The notes under the pieces were generated by a model. The model made no database searches. It saw only the letters and a program-made list of their open reading frames with translations, and was not told where the DNA came from. A DNA stretch of 64,000 nt from NCBI GenBank assembly GCA_019359325.1, contig JAHHHN010000008.1, positions 186,001-250,000 of the forward strand, written 5' to 3'. The position numbers and the translations under genes were made by a program. Positions 9,833 to 19,257 of the stretch are shown here, piece after piece. Every line of letters begins with the position of its first letter. Positions within the stretch are counted from its first letter, which is position 1. This DNA comes from Mojavia pulchra JT2-VF2. GTDB taxonomy: Bacteria > Cyanobacteriota > Cyanobacteriia > Cyanobacteriales > Nostocaceae.

Positions 9833-9874
9833 CAAAAAAGAGGCAGTGCTGGAATCACCGCAACGCCCTGCCTC
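9833..9874 (-). terminator. Rho-independent terminator of the GTPase gene
   Basis: GAGGCAG (9840-9846) pairs with CTGCCTC (9868-9874), and on the minus strand the stem is followed by TTTTTT. It lies 15 bases past the GTPase stop codon. Confidence 0.8.
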
Positions 9875-9888
9875 GCCTTTGCGCGAAA

Positions 9889-11352
9889 TTATCCCACAGC
9901 TTTCTCAACAGCGATGAGTTCACCCTGCTGGGCTTCTGGCAACAGCTGCTTCACACCCTGCTTAACAAAACCTTGTAGGAAAGCCATCTGTTGATTTTGT
10001 TGAAACACTTTTTGCAAGGTTTGGCGTAACTTATCGAGATTCAAAGCAGTACCCGAATCTGTAGCTATTTCCTGTTGCTCAAAATATTCAACTAAACTTA
10101 ACCCGGCTACTCTGGTGAGATAAGCTGCACTTACTCCCTGCACGACGCCGCCAGCCACAAAGGTGATGGCGTTACTTTTAAGAACAGTACTAATAGCTTT
10201 GGTAGAAAGTTCTACTAAACCGAGTTTCAGCATTAAACTTCCCATTGTTCCAGCTACGGTTTGTGCTTGTTCCAAAGAAAATTTCTGCTGATAAATATTA
10301 CCCAAATCCATTACCATCTGGGCATTAATAGCCGCAGTTGCCAAAACATCAAGTGCTGGGACTGGGTTGGCAAAGGCAGCAGCGGCAGCTATCCACTGAT
10401 ATTGTTCAATGGTTGGGGTAGCGCGATCGCGTCTTGTTGCATTCAGCCAATTTTTCGCCTCAGCTTTTAGCAACCTAGCTTTTCTGATCGTAGTTGCCCA
10501 TACGAGCTTTTGTGCTTGCTGAACTAAAATTTCACTCAACTGCTGTGTCAAAGACTCGATGTCTGGTGCTGGTTGTTCCATCCACTCTTGCACAGAACCG
10601 TCTGCCTCGTGTTTCCGCACTTTGATGGTAAGGGGAGAGGCTGCTGTTGCAACTAAATTACCTGACATCCGCTGTTTCAACGACAGCAAAATGCTAGCGC
10701 GTTCATCAGGCAAATATTGGTCTTGTTTGTTGAAAACCAGCATTATCGGCTGATTTGCTGCTTTTAGCTGCTGTAGAGTTTGAAATTCTGAATCTGTTAA
10801 ATCACCGTTGGTGAGGAACAGAACAAAATCTGATTTTTGTACTTCTGCCAAAACAGCTGTATCTGACTTGCCACCCGCTTCTATAAATAAAGGTGCTGTT
10901 TCTTGATAGGTAATCTTTCGCTGTATTTCTTGCTGCCAACTAGACTCTAAAACTTGAATCAAAGTGGTTTTACCCACTGATTTGCCGCCAGTAACAGCTA
11001 ATTTAATGTCTTGCCTATCTAATTCCTTGAGTAATTGGGTAACTTGTTCTCGTAGGTTCCCTAAGGCTGTATGGTTTTCCGCTTCTTGTGCTAGTTGATT
11101 AATTACGGCTTCAGTTTTGGCGATCGCACTTTCTACGCTTGCCCGATCTACAACTGCATCATCTAGAAAATCTAGGTTGCTTTTAGGGCGAGTTTGCCGC
11201 AATAACCACAAACCACCGCCGACGGCTATGGCACTCAATAAACCAAACTCACCAACTTGCACTATTGAATCGTGCCAACTGTCTAACATCCACAGGGAAA
11301 AGGACAGTCCCAATCCTCCCACTAAAATTGGTCGCTGCAACTTCACAACCAT
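9889..11352 (-). CDS. Membrane-associated GTPase with DUF697 domain
   Basis: Dynamin/Era-like GTP-binding protein family; the precise function is unknown. Two hydrophobic segments at about 9-27 and 33-51 probably anchor it. The P-loop is TGGKSVGKTTL (about 121-131). A DxxG-like switch is weak, and the base-recognition motif NKQD lies near residue 205. The C-terminal half (about 300-450) is the alanine-rich helical DUF697 (YcjF-like) domain, with hydrophobic stretches that may dip into the membrane. Length is 487 aa. It is a single gene with its own terminator. Confidence 0.82.
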   Translation of the reverse strand: MVVKLQRPILVGGLGLSFSLWMLDSWHDSIVQVGEFGLLSAIAVGGGLWLLRQTRPKSNLDFLDDAVVDRASVESAIAKTEAVINQLAQEAENHTALGNLREQVTQLLKELDRQDIKLAVTGGKSVGKTTLIQVLESSWQQEIQRKITYQETAPLFIEAGGKSDTAVLAEVQKSDFVLFLTNGDLTDSEFQTLQQLKAANQPIMLVFNKQDQYLPDERASILLSLKQRMSGNLVATAASPLTIKVRKHEADGSVQEWMEQPAPDIESLTQQLSEILVQQAQKLVWATTIRKARLLKAEAKNWLNATRRDRATPTIEQYQWIAAAAAFANPVPALDVLATAAINAQMVMDLGNIYQQKFSLEQAQTVAGTMGSLMLKLGLVELSTKAISTVLKSNAITFVAGGVVQGVSAAYLTRVAGLSLVEYFEQQEIATDSGTALNLDKLRQTLQKVFQQNQQMAFLQGFVKQGVKQLLPEAQQGELIAVEKAVG

Positions 11353-11452
11353 GACTCTCCGCGCTTTTTGGATGGCTTCTACCAGGATAGATCAAAATAA
11401 AACAAATCCCTGCAACCTTAACAGATTACAGGGGTTTGTTTTATCTTTAACT

Positions 11453-11529
<77 letters not shown>

Positions 11530-11578
11530 TCGTTTTCTTTACTTTTATAGTATAACCACAAAGTTCCAACTTTGGCAA

Positions 11579-12532
11579 CTATAAAAGTGATAATTCTCCA
11601 ACAACTTCTAAACGCTTGTATTTTCCCAAGATCATAAACTTTTCAGACAGGCTTTCTGCCACACTGGGACTAATCCAGCCCATTTGTTGAAGCAAGTAAA
11701 TAGCAACGGCATATTTTGCTCGTTTTGCCCCATCCATGACTTTAATCGCTAATCCCATACCTTCCCCTAGCCTGCCAATACACTGAACGCCTTCAGCGCC
11801 AGCTTTACTGACCAATTCTCCTGGGGCTAGGCGCATTAGTTCCGTATCAAATTCACCATCTCCAGCTACCATAGTTGGGTGATGAGTCATGGCACGGACA
11901 ATGCGCTCCATATCCAAAGTTTTACCAGAGGCTAGTAAGGCATACAGAGATGCCATCTGACCGAGTTGCATGAGATAAGTCGGTGCACCACAGTCGTCAT
12001 GAGCGCTGAGAAATTCTTCAGATGGCATTCGGAGCAATTCTGCTACCTTGCTGAGAATTAATTGTTGCACTGGGTGTTTGCGTTCTAAGTAGTTAGTCAA
12101 AGGCCAGTGGCGTTGCTGACAAACAGCTAACATTCCCGCATGTTTACCAGAGCAATTGTATTCTAGAGGACTGCGTTTTCCTTCAGGAATTGGACATTGA
12201 AGAGTAGTCGGGTCAAGATCGGCCCGCCAAAGAATGTTAAATGCCTGTCTTACCTGTTCTACTGTTCCTTTATGGGAACTAGTAATAATCGCTAAATCAC
12301 GATCGCTGAGGTCGTAGCGTTCCAATGTACCTGTGGATGTAACTGCAAGTGCCTGAAACGGTTTGAGTGCTGACCGGACAAATGCAGCAGTTTCAGAGTT
12401 TCCGGCAACGGACAAAACCCGTCCCCGCTCGTCGCATACAACAGCCTGGACTATATGCCTCGATTCAATGATTCCTTCCCGGAGCAACCTGACTTCCAGT
12501 GCTGCGGCTTGTGTTCGTTTTCCCATTGTCAT
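11579..12532 (-). CDS. L-asparaginase II family protein
   Basis: Asparaginase_II family (Rhizobium etli AnsA-like), predicted to hydrolyse asparagine to aspartate and ammonia in the cytosol. Family blocks are visible: RSALKPFQALA, ITSSHKGT, the NCSGKHAGMLA segment, HDDCGAPTY, and MVAGDGEFDTELM. Length is 317 aa from the first ATG; a second in-frame ATG two codons later (12524-12526) is equally possible because neither has a strong ribosome site. It is unrelated in fold to plant-type and E. coli type asparaginases. Confidence 0.9.
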   Translation of the reverse strand: MTMGKRTQAAALEVRLLREGIIESRHIVQAVVCDERGRVLSVAGNSETAAFVRSALKPFQALAVTSTGTLERYDLSDRDLAIITSSHKGTVEQVRQAFNILWRADLDPTTLQCPIPEGKRSPLEYNCSGKHAGMLAVCQQRHWPLTNYLERKHPVQQLILSKVAELLRMPSEEFLSAHDDCGAPTYLMQLGQMASLYALLASGKTLDMERIVRAMTHHPTMVAGDGEFDTELMRLAPGELVSKAGAEGVQCIGRLGEGMGLAIKVMDGAKRAKYAVAIYLLQQMGWISPSVAESLSEKFMILGKYKRLEVVGELSLL

Positions 12533-12632
12533 GGGTTAAAATTTATCACTTTTGTGTTATTTACAATTTTTTATTTGTCAACAACCAAAAGACCCTAGTT
12601 AAGAGCTATTTGACTGTTGACGATATGACTAT

Positions 12633-13133
12633 TTACAACAAATGCCAAACTATAGTACCAGCAAGGAACATTACTGCCAAGCCAGCAAAAGTAAATTGCA
12701 AGCGCTGGAGAATAGGTTTGATTTCGTATGTAGCAATCAGGCGATCGCGGGTTAGCACTTCCTGCGGTTTCGTCCAAGTTTGACCGTCGTACCACCCAGA
12801 CTCTTCATAAAATACCGTTGGGCTGAAGAGGCGATCGCGCACATAGAACCAGCCCAAATATAATCGCACTAGTGCCAGCACTACACCTATACTCGCTCCT
12901 GCTGCACTACAGAGAATAAATTGGGCAATATGTTTATGTGGGGGAAAACTGGCTGCTGCCACTGGCCCTGCCACCAGCCAGGATAAACCCCAAATCCAAA
13001 CCATTTTCGTGATCTGCTCACTCCAATTTGAGGCACAATCACGAAACAGCCAGGACGCTTTTAATTCTTCGTACTCATTGAGTGGTTGTTGTTCAGTCGG
13101 AACTGGGCAATTTGAAACCGAGGATTTCATCAT
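12633..13133 (-). CDS. CGLD27-like (DUF1230) membrane protein
   Basis: Conserved in cyanobacteria, algae and plants (conserved in the green lineage and diatoms 27); the exact function is not established. Visible features are the N-terminal PVPTEQQPLNEYEEL signature, three hydrophobic segments (about 43-62, 70-93 and 145-164), and the block GWYVRDRL-like WFYVRDRLFSPTVFYEESGWYDGQ between the second and third, which is the family hallmark. The start overlaps the rsfS stop by 4 bases, so the two are probably translationally coupled. Confidence 0.88.
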   Translation of the reverse strand: MMKSSVSNCPVPTEQQPLNEYEELKASWLFRDCASNWSEQITKMVWIWGLSWLVAGPVAAASFPPHKHIAQFILCSAAGASIGVVLALVRLYLGWFYVRDRLFSPTVFYEESGWYDGQTWTKPQEVLTRDRLIATYEIKPILQRLQFTFAGLAVMFLAGTIVWHLL

Positions 13134-13591
13134 GTTGGTTTACTCCCACCGTCATCGGATGTTGGAAGTTCTAAGCGTTCTGCATGAGACCAGAACGCTT
13201 CTAAATTATAAAACTCCCGCTCTCTAGGCATCATGATGTGAACAATCACTTCGCCATAGTCTTGCAGAACCCAACTTCCCTCTGCTTTGCCTGCTGTCCG
13301 CAAGGGACGCCGTTGCCATTCACTTTCTACTTGTTCTTCAATAGCTTCGGCGATCGCTCTTACTTGTACCCTAGAGTAGCCAGTCATCATCACGAAGTAA
13401 TCTGCCAAGTAAGATACATCTGCTACCCTGAGCAATAAAATATCCCCAGCTTTGCGGTCTGATGCTGCTTCAGCGACAGTTAAAGCTATTTTTCTACTCG
13501 CTTCTTCGTTTTCAGCTTGTGCGCTTGTGACCGCACTCTTTGTCAAAGAAACGGACTGTATTGGGAAATCTCCTTGGAAATAATCAGCCAT
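13130..13591 (-). CDS. rsfS: Ribosomal silencing factor RsfS
   Basis: Iojap/YbeB family protein that binds ribosomal protein L14 and blocks joining of the 30S and 50S subunits, lowering translation in poor conditions. The conserved core runs from about residue 36 (LTVAEAASDRKAGDILLLRV) through YLADYFVMMTGYSRVQVRAIAEAIEE to GSWVLQDYGEVIVHIM and REFYNLEAFWSHA. The first ~30 residues form a variable lead. It heads a two-gene unit with the CGLD27-like gene. Confidence 0.95.
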   Translation of the reverse strand: MADYFQGDFPIQSVSLTKSAVTSAQAENEEASRKIALTVAEAASDRKAGDILLLRVADVSYLADYFVMMTGYSRVQVRAIAEAIEEQVESEWQRRPLRTAGKAEGSWVLQDYGEVIVHIMMPREREFYNLEAFWSHAERLELPTSDDGGSKPT

Positions 13592-14381
13592 TAAACCTCA
13601 GGTACTTTATCCCTTTCGTTACAATTTTTTACAATTACTGACAACCAACAATTGAACTGTAACTGTAAGTATGTAAATTGTTTTTCTTGAATACTAACAA
13701 AAAAAAGGGTGTCGATGCGGCTTGGTTATACTATTGGCTGTTTGAATTTCAAGATTAACGAGAAAGCATCTGACGCTAGTTTCGGTAATCTGGCTGGCAA
13801 TTTAGATATTAGGTGAACTAGTTTATTAAACAGATGCGCTCAATGCTCTACATGACTACTGCCTAGACCAAAGACGGTTTTTGCTAATTGAGCATGTTAT
13901 GAGAGCAAAAACTAATTGTGAGTGAATATTGCGCGGGAATATATCAAGCAATGGCTGTCAAGCAGTAATTTCAGGAAATAATTACAGAATCACCAAACAA
14001 CTTGAGATATATAATATAAGATCGCTCCCGGAGTCATAAATTGTATTGTTATTCAGAAATATTGCCGCATCTTGCATCCACGTGTTCTGTTGAAAATAAC
14101 ATACACCATAGCGAAGTCATACTTGGTCTATCTAAAGTTTGATTGGCAAACAGTTGTAATACTTCTTCAAGTAACCATTAAGAGAGTAATACATCTTGAC
14201 TAAGGTTGTCCTGGCAGACAATTACCTAATTTTTTAGGTTATCCCAGCGATTCGAGTCTATTAATGCCGACGTAAATCTACAAGCTTGGGGATGTCATGC
14301 CTCATAAACTCGCTTAGTATAATCACACTTTCAGATATTCATCTACTTTGTAGTCATGAGTGGGAACACAATGCGGATTTC
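13592..14381. other. Intergenic region, no gene seen
   Basis: Nearly 0.8 kb between the WcaI-like glycosyltransferase stop and the rsfS start. It contains the rsfS promoter region on its left. I find no reading frame with coding character, tRNA or strong hairpin. Confidence 0.45.
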
Positions 14382-15653
14382 TTAAACTTTCTGTTCTGAA
14401 ACACTTGTGGGCTTCATTGCGGTGAAATCTGCTTTTAGAGAGTAACACAACATCTCATAGCTATTTAAAGCTTGCTCAAAAGCATATTGTTCAACAGCAT
14501 ATTGGCGACTTTTATAACCTAGATTTTTGGCTTTTTCTGGATGTTGATGTAAGTCTAAAATTGCATTTGCTAAAGCTTGGGGATCTTCTGGAGGAACAAT
14601 GAATCCGCCACCACTTTGCCTGATGGCTCTTGCTGCTGTGCCATTTTCCGGTACAGACGCAACTAATGCCCGTCCGCTGGCAAGTAAAACTTGTATTTTT
14701 GAAGGCATATTAAAAGAGATAACATTTTTCTTTTGCACCACCAAACCAACATCCGCTGCTGCCAACATCTGTGGCAGATTTTCGCGGGCTTGAAATGGCA
14801 GTAGTAAAACGTTATCTGCTCCGCAGTTCAGACACTCCTGCTGTAGTCTATTTAACCCTTTAGCTTCCCCAACAATCACGAAGGCAATGTTTGGGATATG
14901 GCGTAACATAGCCGCGGCTTTGACGACAGTTTCTAAGCCTTGAGTCAGGGCAATATTACCGGAATATAAAACTACGAATTTGTCCTTCAGGTTATGTGTC
15001 GCACGAAAAGGATTATTTTCTACAGGTAAAGGACGAATAAAATTCACATCAACCCAATTGGGAATTTGCACAATTTTATGAGACGCTACGCCCTTATTTT
15101 GCAAATTCTCTACAAATCCATCAGTGATAACGCTAATTTTAGTGGCGCTGTGATAAGCAAATTTTTCTAAGTTCGTAAATAGCTTGATAAGCCATTTATT
15201 TTTTAATAGTCCTACATGAATAGCTGCTTCCGGCAATATATCTTGAAGATTTAAAACTACCGGGCAAGCACGCAACCATCCTAAAAGAGCAGCTGGTAAA
15301 CAAACAGGTAATGATGGTGACGTTGAGATTATCACATCTGGACGCCAGCCCATGAGTGCGGGCAAAAAGCTGGTAACGACAAAACTAGCATCTAGTAATA
15401 CCCGGTCTAGTAGGTTTGGTTGTGGGCGAATCCAAACATAACTGCGTTGAATTTGAACACCATTTTTGTATTCAGTCATATACCACTTGCCTCGATAGCC
15501 TGGATAAATTTGACGCTCAGGATAGTTGGGCATAGCGGTGACTACACGCACTTGGTGTCCACGCTTAACCAGACCCTCTGCTAATTCCGTCATCAGCGGG
15601 GCAATACCAATTGGTTCTGGATAGTAGTTGTAGGAATAAATTAAAATCCGCAT
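14382..15653 (-). CDS. WcaI-like glycosyltransferase family 4 protein
   Basis: Likely transfers a sugar during extracellular polysaccharide assembly, by similarity to the colanic-acid enzyme WcaI. The GT-B fold is recognisable: N-terminal MRILIYSYNYYPEPIGIAP, the LNLQDILPEAA block, IPNWVDVNFI at the domain junction, LYSGNIALTQGLETV, and NMPSKIQVLLASGRALVA near the donor site. The classical EX7E glutamate pair of GT4 is not evident, as is usual in WcaI proteins. No other sugar genes are adjacent. Length is 423 aa. Confidence 0.85.
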   Translation of the reverse strand: MRILIYSYNYYPEPIGIAPLMTELAEGLVKRGHQVRVVTAMPNYPERQIYPGYRGKWYMTEYKNGVQIQRSYVWIRPQPNLLDRVLLDASFVVTSFLPALMGWRPDVIISTSPSLPVCLPAALLGWLRACPVVLNLQDILPEAAIHVGLLKNKWLIKLFTNLEKFAYHSATKISVITDGFVENLQNKGVASHKIVQIPNWVDVNFIRPLPVENNPFRATHNLKDKFVVLYSGNIALTQGLETVVKAAAMLRHIPNIAFVIVGEAKGLNRLQQECLNCGADNVLLLPFQARENLPQMLAAADVGLVVQKKNVISFNMPSKIQVLLASGRALVASVPENGTAARAIRQSGGGFIVPPEDPQALANAILDLHQHPEKAKNLGYKSRQYAVEQYAFEQALNSYEMLCYSLKADFTAMKPTSVSEQKV

Positions 15654-16571
15654 AACAAATTAGTCAGAAGTCCCTGGCTTTTTATTAAAAAACAATATTT
15701 TTATCAAGGATCGTTAGTGATCTAAAGCATCTATACTTAATTCTCTATGTAGATGGGTTTTATGTCAGTAATATTTTTTGAAGATTGAGTAAAATTTGAT
15801 ATAAAATCCGTAAATAGTACGTAAGGTATTTATTACTAATCAGATATTTTTTGACTTTTGTATCTCGAAGTATTACTTAAGTATAATTACTATAAATTTT
15901 AGTTCATAAAGCTTCCAATAATAATCAAAATAACTTTCTCAATTTTTTTAAAACCAAGACTAAACAGAGAGTAGAACGTTTAGTAAAGATAAAAATTATT
16001 GTAGTATCGACAACTTTAGAAATTACTGCCCAACAACAAAAAATATAAATTTATTATACAGATTTTATCTTAGAGCGTCATTACATTTAGTAAAATTTGA
16101 TACTTGCTTAATGAGGTTAAACTATAGCGCTCTACACCTGAAAAAGATTTTAAATAATATATTAATGGATATTTATGCAATTATAAAAATGTAAATTTAA
16201 TATATAAATACAGCTATTTTTAGATAAATAGACCACGCTTTAGAGGCACAGTAATGCTGTGGCATTACGAGTATTAGCTATAGCTGATCTTATATAAAAG
16301 TACGTTTAATTAACCTGTACACTAAAAGATTAGATTTATAGGTGGACATGAGCAAAATATCAAAAGTTTAAATTCTAGTAATCAGACTTAATTAAGTAGA
16401 AGCCTCTGGCGGAATTTTATCCTTTACTAAGTCGTGAGACAAATTATATCTAATTTCAATATAACGCCTAAAAATTGAATAATATTTAAATTTTTTATGG
16501 GTAATTAAATTAATTAAACTGATTAAAATTTAGCTTTATTAAGCTAGCTATAGGTGCAGATTTTATTGCAT
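15654..16571. other. Long, very AT-rich intergenic region
   Basis: About 0.9 kb with no supported gene. It contains one hairpin repeat around 16242-16270 (CACAG / CTGTG), related to the one at 23072-23100. It must carry the promoter of the WcaI-like gene at its left end. Confidence 0.5.
16242..16270. repeat. Degenerate hairpin repeat, copy 1
   Basis: GAGGCACAGTAATGCTGTGG followed by CATTACGAG. It shares the layout GRGGCACA-loop-TGTG-TTACGA with the copy at 23072-23100. Confidence 0.45.
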
Positions 16572-17471
16572 TCATTCTTGAATGGATTGACTACAAATAT
16601 TTCTCACAACCTGTAAAAATTCTCTAATTACTGGCGTTATATTTTCTTGCTGCCATACTACAGAAGTTTCTACTAATGGTGTTTTTTCTTGTACTAGACA
16701 ATAGACTACGCCAGACCTTTGAAAATTTTGCAAAGAAGACGGTACGATTGCAATCCCTATTCCTGCTGACACTAGCCCAATAATTGTTTGCATCTGGATG
16801 GCTTCTTGAGCCACTTTGGGGCTGAAATTTCCTAGCTGACAAAGACTCACAATTTGGTCGTAAAGTCCCGGCCCTAAATGGCGAGGAAACATAATAAAAG
16901 ACTCATCAGCCAGCGATCGCACTGATATACGTTCTTGTTTAGCTAAGGAATGCGTTTCTGACAAAGCTACAATTAGGGGTTCTTGCTGAATACACTCCTG
17001 AGAAAGTGTGTTGTTTTCCAAGGGTGGATGGGCAAAACCCACATGAATGGAGCGATCACCTAATGCCTGCTCTTGTTGGGTTGTGCTTAACTCTTGCAAA
17101 ATTAACTCAACCTCTGGAAATTGCTCTCGAAAACTCCGCAAAATTACAGGAAGTACATCATAACTCACCAAACTGGTGAACCCGATTCGTAACTGTCCTC
17201 TCTCACCTCGTCCCGTCCGTTGAGTTAAATCGATTGCCTTGTCTAGTTGAGCTAAGAGTTGATAAGCCTCTTGCAAAAATACTTGGCCGGCTGCTGTTAG
17301 CTGTACCTGTCGCTTAGTTTTGCGATCAAATAGTTCTACCCCTAATTCCGCCTCTAGCTGCTGAATTTGCTGGCTTAAGGGAGGTTGAGCAATATGCAGT
17401 CGTTCTGCAGCTCTACTAAAGTGCAGTTCTTCAGCCACAGCAATAAAGTAGCGCAGGTGTCGCAATTCCAT
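16572..17471 (-). CDS. LysR family transcriptional regulator
   Basis: DNA-binding regulator with the N-terminal winged helix-turn-helix (MELRHLRYFIAVAEELHFSR, AAERLHIAQPPLSQQIQQLE) and a C-terminal substrate-binding domain from about residue 90 (RGQLRIGFTSLVSYDVLPVI). The HTH and the EQEPLIVALSETHSLA block place it in the BenM/CatR-like branch, but the inducer is unknown. It is transcribed away from the methyltransferase gene at 17577, with a palindrome between them, so that gene is its most likely target alongside itself (inference). Length (299 aa) is standard. Confidence 0.92.
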   Translation of the reverse strand: MELRHLRYFIAVAEELHFSRAAERLHIAQPPLSQQIQQLEAELGVELFDRKTKRQVQLTAAGQVFLQEAYQLLAQLDKAIDLTQRTGRGERGQLRIGFTSLVSYDVLPVILRSFREQFPEVELILQELSTTQQEQALGDRSIHVGFAHPPLENNTLSQECIQQEPLIVALSETHSLAKQERISVRSLADESFIMFPRHLGPGLYDQIVSLCQLGNFSPKVAQEAIQMQTIIGLVSAGIGIAIVPSSLQNFQRSGVVYCLVQEKTPLVETSVVWQQENITPVIREFLQVVRNICSQSIQE

Positions 17472-17535
17472 TAATTTGATATTTTATAAGTGTCAATTTA
17501 GTTTAAATATATATTGGACATCTAAAAACTGCCTA

Positions 17536-17556
17536 TCTATGATACTCATACATAGA
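17536..17556. promoter_or_regulatory. Candidate LysR-type operator
   Basis: The inverted repeat TCTATG-N9-CATAGA lies 65 bases from the LysR start and 20 bases from the methyltransferase start. The arm size and spacing fit the LysR-type pattern of dyads containing T-N11-A. Assignment is inferred from position only. Confidence 0.45.
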
Positions 17557-17576
17557 CATCAGAAGTAGTTAAAGTC

Positions 17577-18362
17577 ATGCCGGAAAAGTATACTCCAGGC
17601 TATTCAAGCAACGCGACGAATTTCATGGCAAATCGTACTGTAGATAGCCATGCTGTATTTTTTCTGCCTTATCTGCGTCCAGGAATGAAATTGTTAGATT
17701 GCGGCTGTGGCCCTGGTACGATTACCTTGGGTTTGGCACGAGCAATAGCTCCCGGTACGGTTACAGGTATTGACCAAGAAGCTTCTCAAATTTGCATAGC
17801 TGCTGAAAATACTTTGAAACAAGCGATCGCTAATGCTAATTTCCGACAGGCAAATATTTATGATTTACCTTTTGCTAATGAATCGTTTGATGCTGTTTTT
17901 TCTCATGCTTTGTTTGAGCATCTTCAAGAACCAGCTAAGGCTTTGCAGGAAATATTCAGAGTTTTAAAACCAGAGGGAGTTATTGGTCTTCGCAGTCCTG
18001 ATTGGAGTGGTTTTTTAATTGCACCAAGCACTCCAGAATTAGATCAGGCAATGTCTTATTACAAGTGGCTTCAGCAGCAGAATGGTGGAAATCTTGAGGT
18101 AGGTAGAGAGTTACGTGCGTTGCTACGACAAGCCGGGTTTATCAATATCAAAGCTTCAGCTTCTTATCAGTGCTATGAACCATTGAGTTTAGCAGCAGAA
18201 TATTTGGCACTACAAATTGAGGTTGCTGTGAATGTCCCTCAAGGCGTGGAGAAGGAAGCTTATGACGTGAAACTGATGAGTAATGCTTTACGAGAATGGA
18301 GCCAGCATCCTGATGGATTTTTTGCTCAAACTTGGTGTGAGGTTGTAGGGCATAAAGGCTAA
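17577..18362 (+). CDS. Class I SAM-dependent methyltransferase
   Basis: Rossmann-fold methyltransferase using S-adenosylmethionine; the acceptor substrate is unknown. Motif I is LLDCGCGPGTITLGLA (about 39-54), the acidic post-I residue is in VTGIDQEA, motif II is around FDAVFSHALFEHL, and the post-II EIFRVLKPEGVIGL block is typical of UbiE/Methyltransf_11 proteins. Length is 261 aa. It is divergent from the LysR regulator, which probably controls it. It ends 34 bases from the convergent bgtA gene. Confidence 0.9.
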   Translation: MPEKYTPGYSSNATNFMANRTVDSHAVFFLPYLRPGMKLLDCGCGPGTITLGLARAIAPGTVTGIDQEASQICIAAENTLKQAIANANFRQANIYDLPFANESFDAVFSHALFEHLQEPAKALQEIFRVLKPEGVIGLRSPDWSGFLIAPSTPELDQAMSYYKWLQQQNGGNLEVGRELRALLRQAGFINIKASASYQCYEPLSLAAEYLALQIEVAVNVPQGVEKEAYDVKLMSNALREWSQHPDGFFAQTWCEVVGHKG

Positions 18363-18389
18363 AAAATTCAAAAAAGAATTCACACTCGA

Positions 18390-18407
18390 AAATTCTCTAG
18401 AGAATTT
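18390..18407. repeat. 18-bp perfect palindrome over the bgtA stop codon
   Basis: AAATTCTCTAGAGAATTT lies between the convergent methyltransferase and bgtA genes and contains the bgtA stop codon. It may help end transcription, but it lacks a U-run. Confidence 0.4.
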
Positions 18408-19137
18408 GTGATAAAAACTTGCGAGTTCGTTCTTCTTGGGGTTTGGTGAAAAATGCTTCGGGGGTGGCTGACTCTACTAAGGAACCGCTATCCATCAGAA
18501 TTACTCTGTCAGCAACTTCACGAGCAAATCCAACCTCATGAGTAACTACTACCATTGTCATGCCGTCACGGGCAAGACCTCGCATTACATCCAAAACTTC
18601 TCGTACCATTTCTGGATCTAAAGCTGAAGTGGGTTCATCAAACAACATAATTTTAGGCTGCATGGCTAATGCACGAGCGATCGCCACCCGTTGTTGCTGT
18701 CCTCCAGATAACTGTCCTGGATATTTATGTGCTTGTTCTAATATTCCTACTCTTTCTAGCAGTTGCATCGCCAATTCTTCAGCTTTTGCCTTCGTCCAAC
18801 GACGCACCCAAATTGGTGCTAATGTAATATTTTGCAGCACTGTTAAATGAGGAAATAAATTGAATTGTTGAAATACCATTCCTACTTCTTTGCGGATTGC
18901 TTCAATATTTCGCAAGTCGTGGCTAAGTGTAATTCCGTCAATGATAATTTTTCCTTGTTGATATTCTTCTAAAGCATTAAATGTACGGATAAAAGTGGAT
19001 TTTCCTGAACCAGAAGGCCCCATTAATACCACTACTTCTCCGCGATTTACTGTTAAGCTCACACCTTGAAGAGCATGAAATTTTCCATACCATTTGTGAA
19101 CATCTTCAGCAACAATTATCTGGTTTTGTTCTGACAT
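18397..19137 (-). CDS. bgtA: Amino-acid ABC transporter ATPase BgtA
   Basis: Cytoplasmic ATPase of a polar amino-acid importer. The P-loop is GPSGSGKST (about 40-48), the signature [16 protein letters not shown], and Walker [13 protein letters not shown]; the switch His is in [10 protein letters not shown]. Gene order natF-natG-natH-bgtA matches the Anabaena N-II system, in which BgtA also energises the basic amino-acid/glutamine (Bgt) system. The start has a good upstream GAGAGGTG. Assignment to bgtA rests on family and context. Confidence 0.88.
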   Translation of the reverse strand: MSEQNQIIVAEDVHKWYGKFHALQGVSLTVNRGEVVVLMGPSGSGKSTFIRTFNALEEYQQGKIIIDGITLSHDLRNIEAIRKEVGMVFQQFNLFPHLTVLQNITLAPIWVRRWTKAKAEELAMQLLERVGILEQAHKYPGQLSGGQQQRVAIARALAMQPKIMLFDEPTSALDPEMVREVLDVMRGLARDGMTMVVVTHEVGFAREVADRVILMDSGSLVESATPEAFFTKPQEERTRKFLSQIL

Positions 19138-19257
19138 AGAATTTCACCTCTCAGTATTTAATGTTGATGTGATAAAAGCAGAAGAAAAAATTCAAATTAA
19201 AGATTCATAATTCAAAAATATACCAAGGGAAACATTCCTGCATCGAATGATTAATGA

